Assembly (NCBI GenBank): GCA_009783065.1
Contig: WRHV01000003.1
Location: 43,331 to 107,330 of the forward strand
Length of the DNA stretch: 64,000 nucleotides
DNA from: Betaproteobacteria bacterium
GTDB lineage: Bacteria > Pseudomonadota > Gammaproteobacteria > Burkholderiales > Burkholderiaceae
Direction of reading: 5' to 3'
Below, piece after piece: positions 37,525 through 46,782 of this stretch (positions within the stretch are counted from its first letter, which is position 1; each line of letters starts with the position of its first letter). Under the pieces are notes generated by a model, which was not told the DNA's origin, searched no databases, and saw only the letters and a program-made list of their open reading frames with translations. A program made the position numbers and the translations under genes.

Positions 37525-37601
37525 TGGTCGGGGTGAGAGGATTCGAACCTCCGGCCTCTACGTCCCGAACGTAGCGCTCTACCAGGCTAAGCTACACCCC
37601 G
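37525..37601 (-). tRNA. tRNA-Pro (CGG)
   Basis: The minus strand folds as a 77-base cloverleaf: seven-base acceptor stem CGGGGTG/CACCCCG, anticodon arm CTACG-TTCGGGA-CGTAG with anticodon CGG, T arm with GGTTCGAATCC, discriminator A and an encoded CCA. It reads codon CCG. Confidence 0.97.
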
Positions 37602-37878
37602 TCTGATTCCAGAATACCGCACTCGTGCTTCAGTGCTTCCGTTCTACCGCAAAGGCGCATTATTGTAACAAACAATCTGTGTGTTGACCATTGGAAAAAA
37701 GCATTTTCAGTTGCCGTTTTTTGGTTTTTTTATGTATCTATCAGGCAATCCTTGTCTTGAAAAAAAATTTGCCTGTCATCCCTGATTAAACCGAAACTTT
37801 TTTAGCAGATGCTAAAATGAAAACCGTAAAGATATTTACCCGGCATTGTCATCACCTTGCTGCTCTCTCCTGAAACCG

Positions 37879-38652
37879 ATGTATAACCATTTTTACTTTC
37901 CTGACCGGCTCAATTACGACTCCCCGCATCGTATCGGCCTTGCATATGAAGAAGTCACGTTCCCAAGTACCGACGGAACCAGGCTCTGGGGCTGGTTTAT
38001 TCCAGCCAGAAATATCGAACATCCCCGTGACGCCAAAGGAACGGTCATTCACATGCATGGTAATGCGCAGAACCTGACGGCGCACTGGCAATTTGCTGAA
38101 TGGATACCGGATCGCGGTTTTAATCTGTTTGTTTTCGACTACCGCGGTTTTGGCAACTCTCTGGGGCAACCTGACCCCAAAGGCGTCTTTGAAGATGCTG
38201 TTGCCGCCATTAACACCGTCCGTAGCCGTACGGATATTGATACCGGCAAACTGTTCATATTCGGGCAAAGCCTGGGCGGGATGCTGGCCATTGCCAGCGC
38301 AGCCGCCAATCCACAGGGAATTCTCGCCGTCCTTGCCGAAGCGCCAGCACACTCTTATTCCGTATGGATGAATGACAAAATGCCCGGCGCAGGTGACGCA
38401 CTGGATGATACCTACACTGCCGGCGCGTATGTCGCCCGGCTGTCACCCATACCGCTGCTTTTGCTTCATGGCAATCACGACAAAGTTGTCGATTACTCGC
38501 ACTCCGTCAGGCTGTTTGCCGAAGCGGACGAACCGAAAGCATTGATGACAATTGAAGGGGGAGAACATGTAGACGCCATGACAGACCGGCATGGTCACCT
38601 TTACCAGGATAAGCTGATTTCCTTTTTTGAGCAAGCATTGAAAAAAAATTGA
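37879..38652 (+). CDS. Alpha/beta hydrolase, tandem copy 1
   Basis: The 257-residue serine hydrolase resembles the YfhR/ABHD17-type group. It has an oxyanion segment TVIHMHGNAQNLTAHW, FDYRGFGNSLG, the nucleophile in FGQSLGGMLA, an acid in HGNHDKVVDY and a catalytic His in GGEHVDAM. The ATG at 37879 gives MYNHFYFPDR, aligned with the MYKRIFYPDN start of copy 2; no strong ribosome site is visible. The substrate is unknown. A second copy follows 152 bases downstream. Confidence 0.8.
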   Translation: MYNHFYFPDRLNYDSPHRIGLAYEEVTFPSTDGTRLWGWFIPARNIEHPRDAKGTVIHMHGNAQNLTAHWQFAEWIPDRGFNLFVFDYRGFGNSLGQPDPKGVFEDAVAAINTVRSRTDIDTGKLFIFGQSLGGMLAIASAAANPQGILAVLAEAPAHSYSVWMNDKMPGAGDALDDTYTAGAYVARLSPIPLLLLHGNHDKVVDYSHSVRLFAEADEPKALMTIEGGEHVDAMTDRHGHLYQDKLISFFEQALKKN

Positions 38653-38804
38653 AGATTGCTCACTATATTCACGATCCATCCATTGCCGTTTTCAACCTTC
38701 GGCAATGATATAATTTTCAGGATATTCCGTCATAGCAAAGCAGGCGGCTTTCGTCGCAGTGCAATTCCGGCTGCTGTTTTCATTCACATTTCTTGATCAA
38801 TACT

Positions 38805-39581
38805 ATGTACAAACGAATTTTCTATCCCGACAACATCCCCGGTACCACGCCGGAACTGTTTGGTCTCGATTATGAAAGCGTCCGCTTCAACAGCGAGGAC
38901 GGCACACGCCTGACCGGCTGGTTTCTTCCCGCCGCAACTGTTGCAAGCCCCAAAGACGCCAAAGGCACTGTCATCCATATGCACAGCAATTCCGGCAACA
39001 TCAGTTCACACTGGCACTTTGCCGGCTGGCTGCCTGACCAGGGCTATAACGTTCTCGTTTTTGACTATCGCGGCTTTGGCAAATCCTTCGGCAAGGCCGA
39101 ACCCAAAGGCATCCTGGAAGACGCCGTTGCCGCCATCACCTATGTCCGTTCGCGCACTGACATTGACACCAGCAAGATTTTTATCTACGGGCAAAGCCTC
39201 GGCGGAACACTTGCCATTGCTGCTGCGGCAATCAACCCGGAAGGCGTGCGCGCGGTTGCTGTTGAAGCGGCTTTTTATTCCTACTCCTCAATTGCCGACG
39301 AAAGACGTCCCGGCGAGGGATACGGACTTGAACCTGACGACATTTACAGCGCCAGCCATTATGTATCGAAACTCTCCCCCATTCCGCTTCTGCTCATCCA
39401 CGGAACAGGCGACAGCATCACTTCTCACGCCCAGTCCGAACAACTTTTTGCCGAGGCAAAAGAGCCAAAGCGACTGGAACTGATTAAATACGGACGGCAC
39501 CTGGATGCCATGACGGAACGCTATGGCGATCACTTTCAGAAGATGATCATGGCATTTTTTGAATCCGCTTTATCCAAATAA
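38805..39581 (+). CDS. Alpha/beta hydrolase, tandem copy 2
   Basis: The 258-residue paralogue of the gene before it is conserved along its whole length. Motifs are TVIHMHSNSGNISSHW, FDYRGFGKSFGK, nucleophile YGQSLGGTLA, acid HGTGDSITSH and His in YGRHLDAM. The main divergence is in the cap region after the nucleophile (YSYSSIADERRPGEGYG against HSYSVWMNDKMPGAGD), where substrate choice is usually set. The ATG at 38805 is preferred over an upstream TTG. A strong terminator follows. Confidence 0.8.
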   Translation: MYKRIFYPDNIPGTTPELFGLDYESVRFNSEDGTRLTGWFLPAATVASPKDAKGTVIHMHSNSGNISSHWHFAGWLPDQGYNVLVFDYRGFGKSFGKAEPKGILEDAVAAITYVRSRTDIDTSKIFIYGQSLGGTLAIAAAAINPEGVRAVAVEAAFYSYSSIADERRPGEGYGLEPDDIYSASHYVSKLSPIPLLLIHGTGDSITSHAQSEQLFAEAKEPKRLELIKYGRHLDAMTERYGDHFQKMIMAFFESALSK

Positions 39582-39602
39582 ACCGGACAAAACGGATAGG
39601 CA

Positions 39603-39637
39603 AAAACCGGAGCGTGAAAACGTTCCGGTTTTTTTAC
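39603..39637 (+). terminator. Terminator after the alpha/beta hydrolase pair
   Basis: AAACCGGAGCG pairs with CGTTCCGGTTT (one G-T pair) around a short A-rich loop, followed by TTTTTTACG. Confidence 0.8.
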
Positions 39638-39654
39638 GCCATTTTCATCCCGCG

Positions 39655-39696
39655 CAAAAAAAAGAAATGCCCCCTGAACAAATGTTCAAGGGGCAT
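39655..39696 (-). terminator. Terminator after oxc
   Basis: On the minus strand, TGCCCCTTGAACA pairs with TGTTCAGGGGGCA around a three-base loop, and TTTCTTTTTTTT follows. It lies about 55 bases past the oxc stop and faces the plus-strand terminator of the hydrolase pair. Confidence 0.88.
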
Positions 39697-39751
39697 GACC
39701 TGCAAGTGTGAAGCTCTCTGGTCAAACCATATCAGCTTTCAGTTGCACTTT

Positions 39752-41461
39752 TTACTTCTTTTTCTTTCTTTCGATGTTCAGACCAGCGATACGTCCACTT
39801 TCGACACCTGCATCCGGATCAAGAACAACGTTGATCAGCGTCGGCTTGCGGGACTTGATGGCGTTTTCCAAGCCGGCGGCCAATTCTGCCGGCGTGGTTG
39901 CGTTGACACCAACGCCACCGAAGGCTTCGATCATCTTGTCATAGCGGCTGCCTGGCGCGAACGAGGTCGGTGACGGATCGTCGTAACCACCGGCATTCGC
40001 TTCGTTACCCTTGTAGATACCGCCGTTGTTCATGACCAGGATGGTCACGGGCAGGTTGTAACGGACAATGGTTTCGACTTCCATACCGCTGAAACCGAAC
40101 GCGCTGTCACCTTCAACAGCAACGACTGGCTCACCGGTGACGACAGCTGCACCAACGCAGGCGCCCATACCGATACCCATGATGCCCCAGGTGCCAGAGT
40201 CAATACGCTTGCGTGGCTGATACTGATCAACAATCATACGGGTATTATCCAGCGCGTTAGCGCCTTCGTTAACCAGTGTGATATTGGGATATTTGGCCAG
40301 AACATCACGAACAGCACCCAGTGAGTTGCGATAGTTCATCATGCCAGGCGCCGTCTCGACTTTCAGCGTCGGAGCCAGTTTTTCCTTGCTGCCATTCACA
40401 CGCTCGGCGATACCAGCCATCCATGCTGCATCTGCCTTCGGCATGCCTTTCAGCGCAGCACGCAGTGCAGCTACGCAGGAACCGATATCACCGACCAGTG
40501 GCGCAGCGATCGGCACGTTGCTGTCAATTTCTTGAGGCAGGATGTCAATCTGGATGAATTTCTTCAGTTGGTTGCCCCAGGTTGCGCCCTGACCATTTCC
40601 AAGCAGCCAGTTCAGGCGGGCACCAACGATGAGAACAACGTCAGCCTCCGGCAGAACGTAGGAACGGGCTGGACCGGCGCACTGAGGATGGTCATCAGGC
40701 AAGAGGCCTTTTGCCATGGACATCGGCAAAAACGGAATGCCGGTTTCTTCAACAAGCGCCTTGATGTCACTGTCAACCTGGGCATAAGCAGCGCCCTTGC
40801 CCAGGAGGATCAGCGGCTTTTTCGCGCCCTTGAGCAGGTCAGCAGCACGCTTGACAGCGTTCGGATCCGGCAGTTGCTTCGGCGTGACATCAACCGGCGT
40901 AAACAGCAGTTTGTCAGCTTCGTCAGCCGGCATGGTGCCTACGAGCATTTCATGCGAAAGATCGAGATAGACAGCGCCGGGACGACCGGAAACGGCGGTG
41001 CGGACTGCACGGGCGATAGCGATCGGAATGTCCCGGATATTGTTAATACGGTAGGCGGCCTTGACATGCGGACGTGCAGCGTTCAGCTGGTCCATTTCCT
41101 CGAAAGCGCCCTGTTGCAAGTCAGTATTGCGGCGGCCAGCGGCACCGCTGAGCAGAATCATCGGCCAGCCATTGGTGGTGGCATTGGCGGCTCCGGCCAA
41201 ACCGTTCAAAAAGCCCGGTGCAGGCGTGGTCAAGCAGACACCCGGTACACCAGTCAGATAACCCGCTACACCTGCGGCCATAGCGGCATTCGTCTCATGA
41301 CGGAAACCAAACCATTTCCCACCTTCAGCCTGCCACGAACGGATAAGTGCCGTGACGGGAATACCAGGAATACCATATATGTTTTTGATACCATTGTTCT
41401 TGAGGCTCTCAATTAACATGTAAAAGCTATCAACTAAATCTACTTCTTTCTCAGTACTCAT
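39752..41461 (-). CDS. oxc: Oxalyl-CoA decarboxylase
   Basis: This ThDP- and Mg-dependent enzyme converts oxalyl-CoA to formyl-CoA and CO2, consuming a proton and driving OxlT-based energy conservation. The 569-residue product matches the O. formigenes enzyme (568) closely in length and layout: catalytic Glu56 in [15 protein letters not shown], Glu121 in FEEMDQ, ThDP block [17 protein letters not shown] to [11 protein letters not shown], and the terminal SGRI segment with the active-site serine. The residue before Glu121 is Phe120 where the O. formigenes enzyme has Tyr120. Start: the ATG at 41461 follows AAGGGGAA; the longer frame upstream is non-family. An Fnr-type palindrome lies 80-95 bases upstream and a terminator follows. 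Confidence 0.93.
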   Translation of the reverse strand: MSTEKEVDLVDSFYMLIESLKNNGIKNIYGIPGIPVTALIRSWQAEGGKWFGFRHETNAAMAAGVAGYLTGVPGVCLTTPAPGFLNGLAGAANATTNGWPMILLSGAAGRRNTDLQQGAFEEMDQLNAARPHVKAAYRINNIRDIPIAIARAVRTAVSGRPGAVYLDLSHEMLVGTMPADEADKLLFTPVDVTPKQLPDPNAVKRAADLLKGAKKPLILLGKGAAYAQVDSDIKALVEETGIPFLPMSMAKGLLPDDHPQCAGPARSYVLPEADVVLIVGARLNWLLGNGQGATWGNQLKKFIQIDILPQEIDSNVPIAAPLVGDIGSCVAALRAALKGMPKADAAWMAGIAERVNGSKEKLAPTLKVETAPGMMNYRNSLGAVRDVLAKYPNITLVNEGANALDNTRMIVDQYQPRKRIDSGTWGIMGIGMGACVGAAVVTGEPVVAVEGDSAFGFSGMEVETIVRYNLPVTILVMNNGGIYKGNEANAGGYDDPSPTSFAPGSRYDKMIEAFGGVGVNATTPAELAAGLENAIKSRKPTLINVVLDPDAGVESGRIAGLNIERKKKK

Positions 41462-41512
41462 AAGGGTTCCCCTTTTTCGATTGTTATTTGATAAAGTGCA
41501 GAGTGCCTTGTG

Positions 41513-41518
41513 AGTATG
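41513..41518 (-). promoter_or_regulatory. Candidate -10 element for oxc
   Basis: CATACT on the minus strand lies one base from the position expected for the -10 of a class II promoter activated from the box at 41542-41555. It implies transcription starts near 41507, about 45 bases before the oxc start codon. Confidence 0.45.
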
Positions 41519-41541
41519 CAGCATACACTGCAAAAATTTTG

Positions 41542-41555
41542 TTGACCTAGGTCAA
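41542..41555. promoter_or_regulatory. Perfect Fnr/Crp-type palindrome upstream of oxc
   Basis: TTGACCTAGGTCAA is a perfect 14-base palindrome with TTGAC-N4-GTCAA architecture. It matches the boxes upstream of frc, the Crp/Fnr-like regulator and oxlT. It is the best-conserved member of the set. Confidence 0.7.
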
Positions 41556-41635
41556 ATTGCCAGATTTTCGGCAACCTGAACATTAAAAAACGGGTAAGCC
41601 ATCGCCGGCAGCAGCGGCAAACAACATTTGTCCGG

Positions 41636-42637
41636 TCAGTACTTTCGCTCCACGGCAAAATGACACAACTGCATTAAGCAATTCCTGTATGCATTATCCG
41701 GGAAGCATTCAATGGCGAGGGATGCCTCTTTCGCTGCTTTAACCGCCTTGTTGCGGGTATATTCAAGCGCACCACTTTGCCTAACCGCGCTGATAATCGC
41801 TTCAAAATGTTCGCCGACATCATTTTCCATGTAGTCAACAATTTGCTGTTTCTCGTTGCCTGTGCCGTGATGCATCAGGTAAATCAGCGGCATCGTCATT
41901 TTGCCTTCCCGCAAATCATTGCCAATATTTTTACCAAGCATGGCTTCATCGCCGGCATAATCCAAACAATCATCAATTAACTGGAATGCCATGCCAAGGG
42001 AACGCCCATATACCGATGCAGCAGTATAAAACCGGTCAGCGGATGAAGCTGTCAACGCCCCGAAAACACAGGCCACCTCGAAAAGCTTAGCCGTCTTCGC
42101 ATAAATAATCCTGAAATAACCGGCCTTGTCCATATTGGTCTGGCGCATTTTCATCAACTGCATGACTTCTCCTTCGGCAATCGTATTCACTGCCTCCGCG
42201 AGAATTTCCATGATGCGCCTGTCACTTACCGATAACATCATCCTAAATGCCCTGGTATACATGAAATCGCCGACCAGAACCGAAGCAGCATTACCAAAAC
42301 GCGCATTGGCGCTTTCCACACCACGCCGTATGTGGGATTCATCCACCACATCATCATGCAGCAATGACGCTGTATGGACAAATTCAATAATGGCAGCCAG
42401 CGTATGATGATGCTGCCCCTGGCAGCCCAGAGCATGCGCCATCAGCAGCACCAGAAGAGGGCGAATGCGTTTGCCGCCGGCATTAATAATGTGCTCTCCC
42501 ACAAGCGTAATCAATCCGGCATCCGAACGTAATTGCTCTTGAATCAAACCATCCACCAACTCCATATCCGCTGCCAGCGGGTGAGGCAGAGCATCCAGCG
42601 GATTAATCATAGAATCAGACAAAACGGAGCGGCTCAT
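41636..42637 (-). CDS. ispB: Octaprenyl (polyprenyl) diphosphate synthase
   Basis: IspB makes the polyprenyl side chain of ubiquinone/menaquinone from IPP and a short allylic diphosphate. The 333-residue product has the first aspartate-rich motif in LLHDDVVDESHIRRG and the second in QLIDDCLDYAGD, with the GGKRIRPLLVLL binding segment. An alternative start at 42610 is possible, since the first nine residues are not family-like. It is upstream of oxc on the same strand, but the 174-base spacer and the oxc regulatory box argue for separate transcription. Confidence 0.9.
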   Translation of the reverse strand: MSRSVLSDSMINPLDALPHPLAADMELVDGLIQEQLRSDAGLITLVGEHIINAGGKRIRPLLVLLMAHALGCQGQHHHTLAAIIEFVHTASLLHDDVVDESHIRRGVESANARFGNAASVLVGDFMYTRAFRMMLSVSDRRIMEILAEAVNTIAEGEVMQLMKMRQTNMDKAGYFRIIYAKTAKLFEVACVFGALTASSADRFYTAASVYGRSLGMAFQLIDDCLDYAGDEAMLGKNIGNDLREGKMTMPLIYLMHHGTGNEKQQIVDYMENDVGEHFEAIISAVRQSGALEYTRNKAVKAAKEASLAIECFPDNAYRNCLMQLCHFAVERKY

Positions 42638-42812
42638 GAAAGCATAATAAGAGAAAGAACTGGCTGCGATTATACGATGTCTGCAACGTGCCGCCTAATC
42701 CGGGATGCGCCACAACAGATCGAAAGAAAATAAATTCAAAAAAACAAATAATTAGTGCAATAATAAGAAAACTCAAATGCGGTTCATTCTGGCCATTTCA
42801 AGAGGAATTGAT

Positions 42813-43628
42813 ATGCCATTTAAAACATCCGTTATTATCAGCACCTACAATTCTCCCGACTGGCTGGAGAAAGTCTTGTGGGGCTATGGAAACCAGAATT
42901 ACAAGGATTTTCAAATCATCATCGCCGATGACGGCTCCAGCTCGGAAACCACTGATATTATTGGCGATTTCCGAAAAAACACGAACATGCCCATTGATCA
43001 TCTCTGGCACGAAAAAAACAATTGCCAGAAAAGCATCATGCTGAACAAAGCTGTTGTGCATGCTAACGGAGATTATCTTATTTTCGTAGACGGAGATTGC
43101 GTGCCACGCAAAGATTTCGTCTCGGTTCACGTCAAAAATGCCCGTTCCAATTATTTCCTCTCCGGCGGACACACTAAATTACCGATGTGTTGCAGCATTC
43201 GCGTGGACAAGGAATCTATTTTGTCCGGCAAACTCTTTAATATTGTCTGGCTCCAGCAAAACGGCTATCCGGATACCGCAAAAAAACTGCGGCTGGTATT
43301 AAAACGTCCTTTTTCCAATCTGTTTAATCTGATTCCCACTAAAAACAAATGGAACGGCCATAACGCTTCCGGCTGGAAAAAAGACATTATCGGTGTAAAC
43401 GGTTTTGACGAACGCATCAAACATGGCGGCGAAGACCGTGAACTGGGCGACCGGTTAAAACATGCCGGCGTTAAAGTAAAGCGCATCCGATATACGGCAG
43501 TCAGCATCCATCTATCTCATGGAACAAATTATAACGATGGCGCATATAACCCGGACAATATTGCCATCCATAGCGAAACTCTGCGCACAGAAAGCCGCTT
43601 CACTTCTTTTGGCATTATTAAAAGCTGA
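42813..43628 (+). CDS. Family 2 glycosyltransferase
   Basis: The 271-residue GT-A enzyme probably adds a sugar to a cell-surface glycan. It has SVIISTYNSPDWLEKVL at the N-terminus, nucleotide-binding IADDGSSSETT, the metal motif VDGDCVPRKDFV (DxD-like), and a C-terminal galactosyltransferase-type block from GVNGFDERIKHGGEDRELGD. The ATG at 42813 follows AGAGGAATT and gives the family start MPFKTSV. It is a single gene, convergent with the CorC-like gene (4-base gap), and no polysaccharide cluster surrounds it. Donor and acceptor are unknown. Confidence 0.85.
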   Translation: MPFKTSVIISTYNSPDWLEKVLWGYGNQNYKDFQIIIADDGSSSETTDIIGDFRKNTNMPIDHLWHEKNNCQKSIMLNKAVVHANGDYLIFVDGDCVPRKDFVSVHVKNARSNYFLSGGHTKLPMCCSIRVDKESILSGKLFNIVWLQQNGYPDTAKKLRLVLKRPFSNLFNLIPTKNKWNGHNASGWKKDIIGVNGFDERIKHGGEDRELGDRLKHAGVKVKRIRYTAVSIHLSHGTNYNDGAYNPDNIAIHSETLRTESRFTSFGIIKS

Positions 43629-43632
43629 CCGT

Positions 43633-44964
43633 TTACAATTTGCGGGGCAAGGAAGACGCGCTTTTTGAAACCAGTACCTTATCTATGCGATTTTTTTCCA
43701 TATCCACGACTTCAAAACGCCAGCCGTGCGCATCCACATAGTCGGCTGGCGCGGGGATTTTCCCAAACGCATGCATCAGGAAACCGCCTACCGTATAAAA
43801 ACGGTTTTCGTCAGAACCGGACAACTCATCATCAAGTCCAAGCACCGAACTTAGTCTTTCAATACTGACATCGCCATCCACCAGCCACGAACCATTTTCC
43901 CGCCGGATGATATCTTTCTCTGCACCGGTTTCCAGCAATGACCAGTTGCCAACCATGGCAGCCATGACATCCGATGAAGTAACAATTCCCTGTACGACAC
44001 CGTATTCATCCACAATCAGGGCAAACTGGGTATTGGCATCACGAAAATTTTCCATCAGCCGGATGGTGTTGACCATCTCCGGCACATACAGCGGCACCTG
44101 CACAATCGCTTCAATATCTGCTGCTTTTAGCGCCTGTCCGCTGACCGTTTTTTTCAGTAAATCCTTGGCTTGCAAAATCCCGACAATATTTTCGATACCA
44201 TCCCGACAAACAACCAAACGGGAATAGTCAAACCCCTCGATTTTTTTCTGGATTGTTTCCGGATCATCATTCAAATCAATCAAGGCCATCTCGTGCCGGG
44301 GTGTCATAATTTCAACGACCGGCAACAGATCAAGACGCAGTACATTGGAAACAATTTCCCGTTCACTTTCATGAAATACGCCCGCTTCTTCGCCTTGCTC
44401 CATAAGAAGCCGAATTTCGTTCTCACTGACTGGCGGCTCATCTTTTAACTGCACACTGAAAAGACGCAGTAGAAATTCACTCGATTGTGAGAATAAGGAA
44501 ACCAAAGGAGAAAATAGTTCGGAAAGCGCATTCATGGGACGGGCCATAATAGAAGCAATCGTCTCTGGCGCCAGTAATGCCAGGCGCTTGGGAACCAGTT
44601 CGCCAATCACAACCGAAAAATAGGTCAAAATCACCACTGTTACTGCCATCGATATGCCTCTGGCATAAGGTGAGATGACCGGAACATTTAATAGCCAGGC
44701 TGCAAGTGGATCAGACAGCGCTTTCTCACCAATTGCGCCACTGAGAATGCCGATAGAAGTCATGCCGGCCTGAGTGGTGGATAAAAAACGGGAAGCATTC
44801 TGATGTAAATTCAGTGCGGCTTGCGCGCCCATACGACCTGCCTGAATCCGTTCCAATAATCGTACTTTCCGCGATGAAACCAGCGCAATTTCCGCCATGG
44901 CAAAAAGGCCATTTAACAAAATGAGGCAAAAAATCAATAACAGATCAATAATAAAACTTTCCAT
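43633..44964 (-). CDS. CorC/HlyC-family membrane protein (DUF21-CBS-CorC)
   Basis: The 443-residue inner-membrane protein has an N-terminal DUF21 domain with membrane helices (about 1-150, starting LLLIFCLILLNGLFAMAEIALVS in two overlapping hydrophobic runs). A pair of CBS domains follows (about 215-335; MTPRHEMALIDLNDD and VDEYGVVQGIVTSSDVM), then a C-terminal CorC_HlyC domain (about 355-430). Members are implicated in magnesium or cation efflux and sometimes misnamed hemolysins. No signs of truncation. Confidence 0.88.
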   Translation of the reverse strand: MESFIIDLLLIFCLILLNGLFAMAEIALVSSRKVRLLERIQAGRMGAQAALNLHQNASRFLSTTQAGMTSIGILSGAIGEKALSDPLAAWLLNVPVISPYARGISMAVTVVILTYFSVVIGELVPKRLALLAPETIASIMARPMNALSELFSPLVSLFSQSSEFLLRLFSVQLKDEPPVSENEIRLLMEQGEEAGVFHESEREIVSNVLRLDLLPVVEIMTPRHEMALIDLNDDPETIQKKIEGFDYSRLVVCRDGIENIVGILQAKDLLKKTVSGQALKAADIEAIVQVPLYVPEMVNTIRLMENFRDANTQFALIVDEYGVVQGIVTSSDVMAAMVGNWSLLETGAEKDIIRRENGSWLVDGDVSIERLSSVLGLDDELSGSDENRFYTVGGFLMHAFGKIPAPADYVDAHGWRFEVVDMEKNRIDKVLVSKSASSLPRKL

Positions 44965-45251
44965 TTACCTGGGATATTCCGCATCAACGAGAAGTTATTT
45001 CATGTTACCTGAATTGCTGCTAACACCTCCCCAAATATATGAATCAGCTTGATAAAAACCAAAACAAAAAGAAATGTTGTGACATTGGAAGCATGGTTTC
45101 GCCTTATGTCATCAACAATAAAATGCCATCTGGGTTTTCCTCACACATGGAAATGCCACTGCTTGATCTTCCTTAAATCGGACAGAATCGAACAAAGGCA
45201 TTATTTATATCTCGAAAAACCGAAAAACTGTCATCCTCAAAGGAGAATCGT
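44965..45251. other. Gap between the CorC-like gene and a small secreted protein gene
   Basis: AT-rich non-coding sequence containing the promoters of two divergent genes. I see no RNA gene or repeat. Confidence 0.5.
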
Positions 45252-45677
45252 ATGTTTATCAGTCAAATTAAAATAAAAGCAGCCAAACCGGCTGTTTCGG
45301 CAATCATTCTGTTCTGCCTGACATGCTTTTCTTTTGGGCCCGCAATCGCTTCCGGTAATCTGGAAGAAGCCCGGGCACAATTTGAAAAAGACAAGACATT
45401 TTGCCGTGAAGACCCTTCTGTCACTAATAGACAGGCTTGCTTAAGAGAAGCTGGAGCCGTCTTTGAAAAGAAAAGAAGTGGTATGCAAAATAGAAAACCC
45501 TCGTCCAGCAACAGCAATTTTTCAGAAAATGCGATTAGACGTTGTGACGTACATACAGGCGTTGCACGTGATCTTTGCCTGGAACGCATCAAAAATGGCC
45601 CTGTGGAAGGTTCCGTAAAAAAAGGGGGGGTTCTGTATGAAGCCACTCGCACGGAAACGCTTCCCGCCAATCCTTAA
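45252..45677 (+). CDS. Small secreted protein of unknown function, four cysteines in the mature part
   Basis: The 141-residue product begins with a signal peptide (hydrophobic stretch at about 14-30, cleavage near PAIASG). The mature part carries cysteines in KTFCREDPS, RQACLREAG, RRCDVHTG and RDLCLERI, a spacing that suggests two disulfides. Similar short periplasmic proteins occur in Burkholderiales without known function. A strong ribosome site (AAAGGAG) precedes the ATG. A terminator follows 20 bases after the stop. Confidence 0.75.
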   Translation: MFISQIKIKAAKPAVSAIILFCLTCFSFGPAIASGNLEEARAQFEKDKTFCREDPSVTNRQACLREAGAVFEKKRSGMQNRKPSSSNSNFSENAIRRCDVHTGVARDLCLERIKNGPVEGSVKKGGVLYEATRTETLPANP

Positions 45678-45696
45678 ATCATTCCACGCTTCACAA

Positions 45697-45733
45697 AACA
45701 GTCGGCCTGATTTATTCAGCCCGACTGTTTTTA
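45697..45733. terminator. Bidirectional terminator between convergent genes
   Basis: AAAACAGTCGG and CCCGACTGTTTT pair around the interrupted loop, with TTTTTA after it on the plus strand. It overlaps the stop codon of the radical SAM gene. Confidence 0.75.
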
Positions 45734-46351
45734 TCCCAGCTGATCCAATACCCGTTTTCGGAATTTGACGCCAAGCTTTTTGGCAATGGCTTCGCAAGCG
45801 GCCATATCCACACCGGACAAACCTTCAAGCGCAGTCACGGTCACATCCGCTCCCGCATTGCGAGCACTTTTGATAAAGTCCAGCATAGAAGCATAGGTTC
45901 CCGGCAGCCTGGGATTGCAATGCCGGTTGTAGATTTCTTCATTTTGCGCATTGAGAGAAACGGATATGGATTGAATATAACGGGCCAGCTCAGGCGCCAC
46001 ATCACGTCCATGCACAATATTGGCAACCCCGCTTGTATTTAAGCGGAGATTCGCACCCTTTTCCCGTAATTTCCGGGCCACTTCGAGCAACACATCAAGC
46101 CGCATAGTCGGCTCACCCATACCGCAAAAGACGATTTCATCATAGTCAGCCGGATTACCCGCCGCTTCAATCAGCTCATCGACCGTCGGTTCATGGCGAA
46201 GGCGCATATTATATTCACGTATGTCCCACTCCCCGTTAAACTTCGGACAAAACCGGCACCGCAAGCTGCACCGGTTTGTCACATTCAGATAACGGCTGTT
46301 GCGAATGGTATAACCGACCACTTCTTCCGGTTTTGGCACGGCATCCGTCAT
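45731..46351 (-). CDS. TatD-linked radical SAM protein
   Basis: The 206-residue product belongs to the small radical SAM group often found with TatD-type nucleases. The iron-sulfur motif is CSLRCRFCPK (about residues 24-33), preceded by SRYLNVTNR, and FCGMGEPTMR and LRLNTSGVAN complete the SAM site. No TatD gene is in the window, so the usual partner is missing locally. The ATG at 46351 follows AAAGGGGATTTTG. The reaction is unknown. Confidence 0.82.
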   Translation of the reverse strand: MTDAVPKPEEVVGYTIRNSRYLNVTNRCSLRCRFCPKFNGEWDIREYNMRLRHEPTVDELIEAAGNPADYDEIVFCGMGEPTMRLDVLLEVARKLREKGANLRLNTSGVANIVHGRDVAPELARYIQSISVSLNAQNEEIYNRHCNPRLPGTYASMLDFIKSARNAGADVTVTALEGLSGVDMAACEAIAKKLGVKFRKRVLDQLG

Positions 46352-46407
46352 CAAAATCCCCTTTCTATCTGCCATTTATCCTGGAATGGGACAACCATCA
46401 GACGAAA

Positions 46408-46686
46408 TCATTTCATGAACAGGCTAACCAGTACCATAGCCAGTCCGGTATTGATGGCAATATTCAGCTTGCGCGCCACCTTGCCATACGCCCTCAGGAT
46501 ATTGGACAGCATCCACCCGCCCCATAACAGAATTTCGCCTCCGCCGCGAAACAATTCCATATCGGTTTGCGCTACCTGGACACGGTAAATTCCCTGGGTC
46601 AGAAAAGCGAGACAAATCAGCGCCAGCACAAGACGAACCGGCTTTTTGTTTACAAATTCCCAGAACGTCTCCATCTTTCGATTCAT
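46408..46686 (-). CDS. Small membrane protein of unknown function
   Basis: The 92-residue product has a hydrophobic helix at about 18-34 (VRLVLALICLAFLTQGIY), a less hydrophobic segment at about 50-62 and a C-terminal helix (IAINTGLAMVLVSLF). A very strong ribosome site (AAAGGAGGGGGAAA) supports translation. It sits between glmS and the radical SAM gene on the same strand. I recognise no family. Confidence 0.65.
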   Translation of the reverse strand: MNRKMETFWEFVNKKPVRLVLALICLAFLTQGIYRVQVAQTDMELFRGGGEILLWGGWMLSNILRAYGKVARKLNIAINTGLAMVLVSLFMK

Positions 46687-46782
46687 TTTCCCCCTCCTTT
46701 ATAGCCGGATTAAAAGGTTCTTACCCCGGCTTCCGACTCAATCAGAAATAAACCCCACTCATATATAAGGGCAAGACAGGAA

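Noticed and set aside
43633..44964. Hemolysin (HlyC-type annotation)
   Set aside because: DUF21-CBS-CorC architecture indicates a membrane ion-transport-related protein; there is no toxin evidence.
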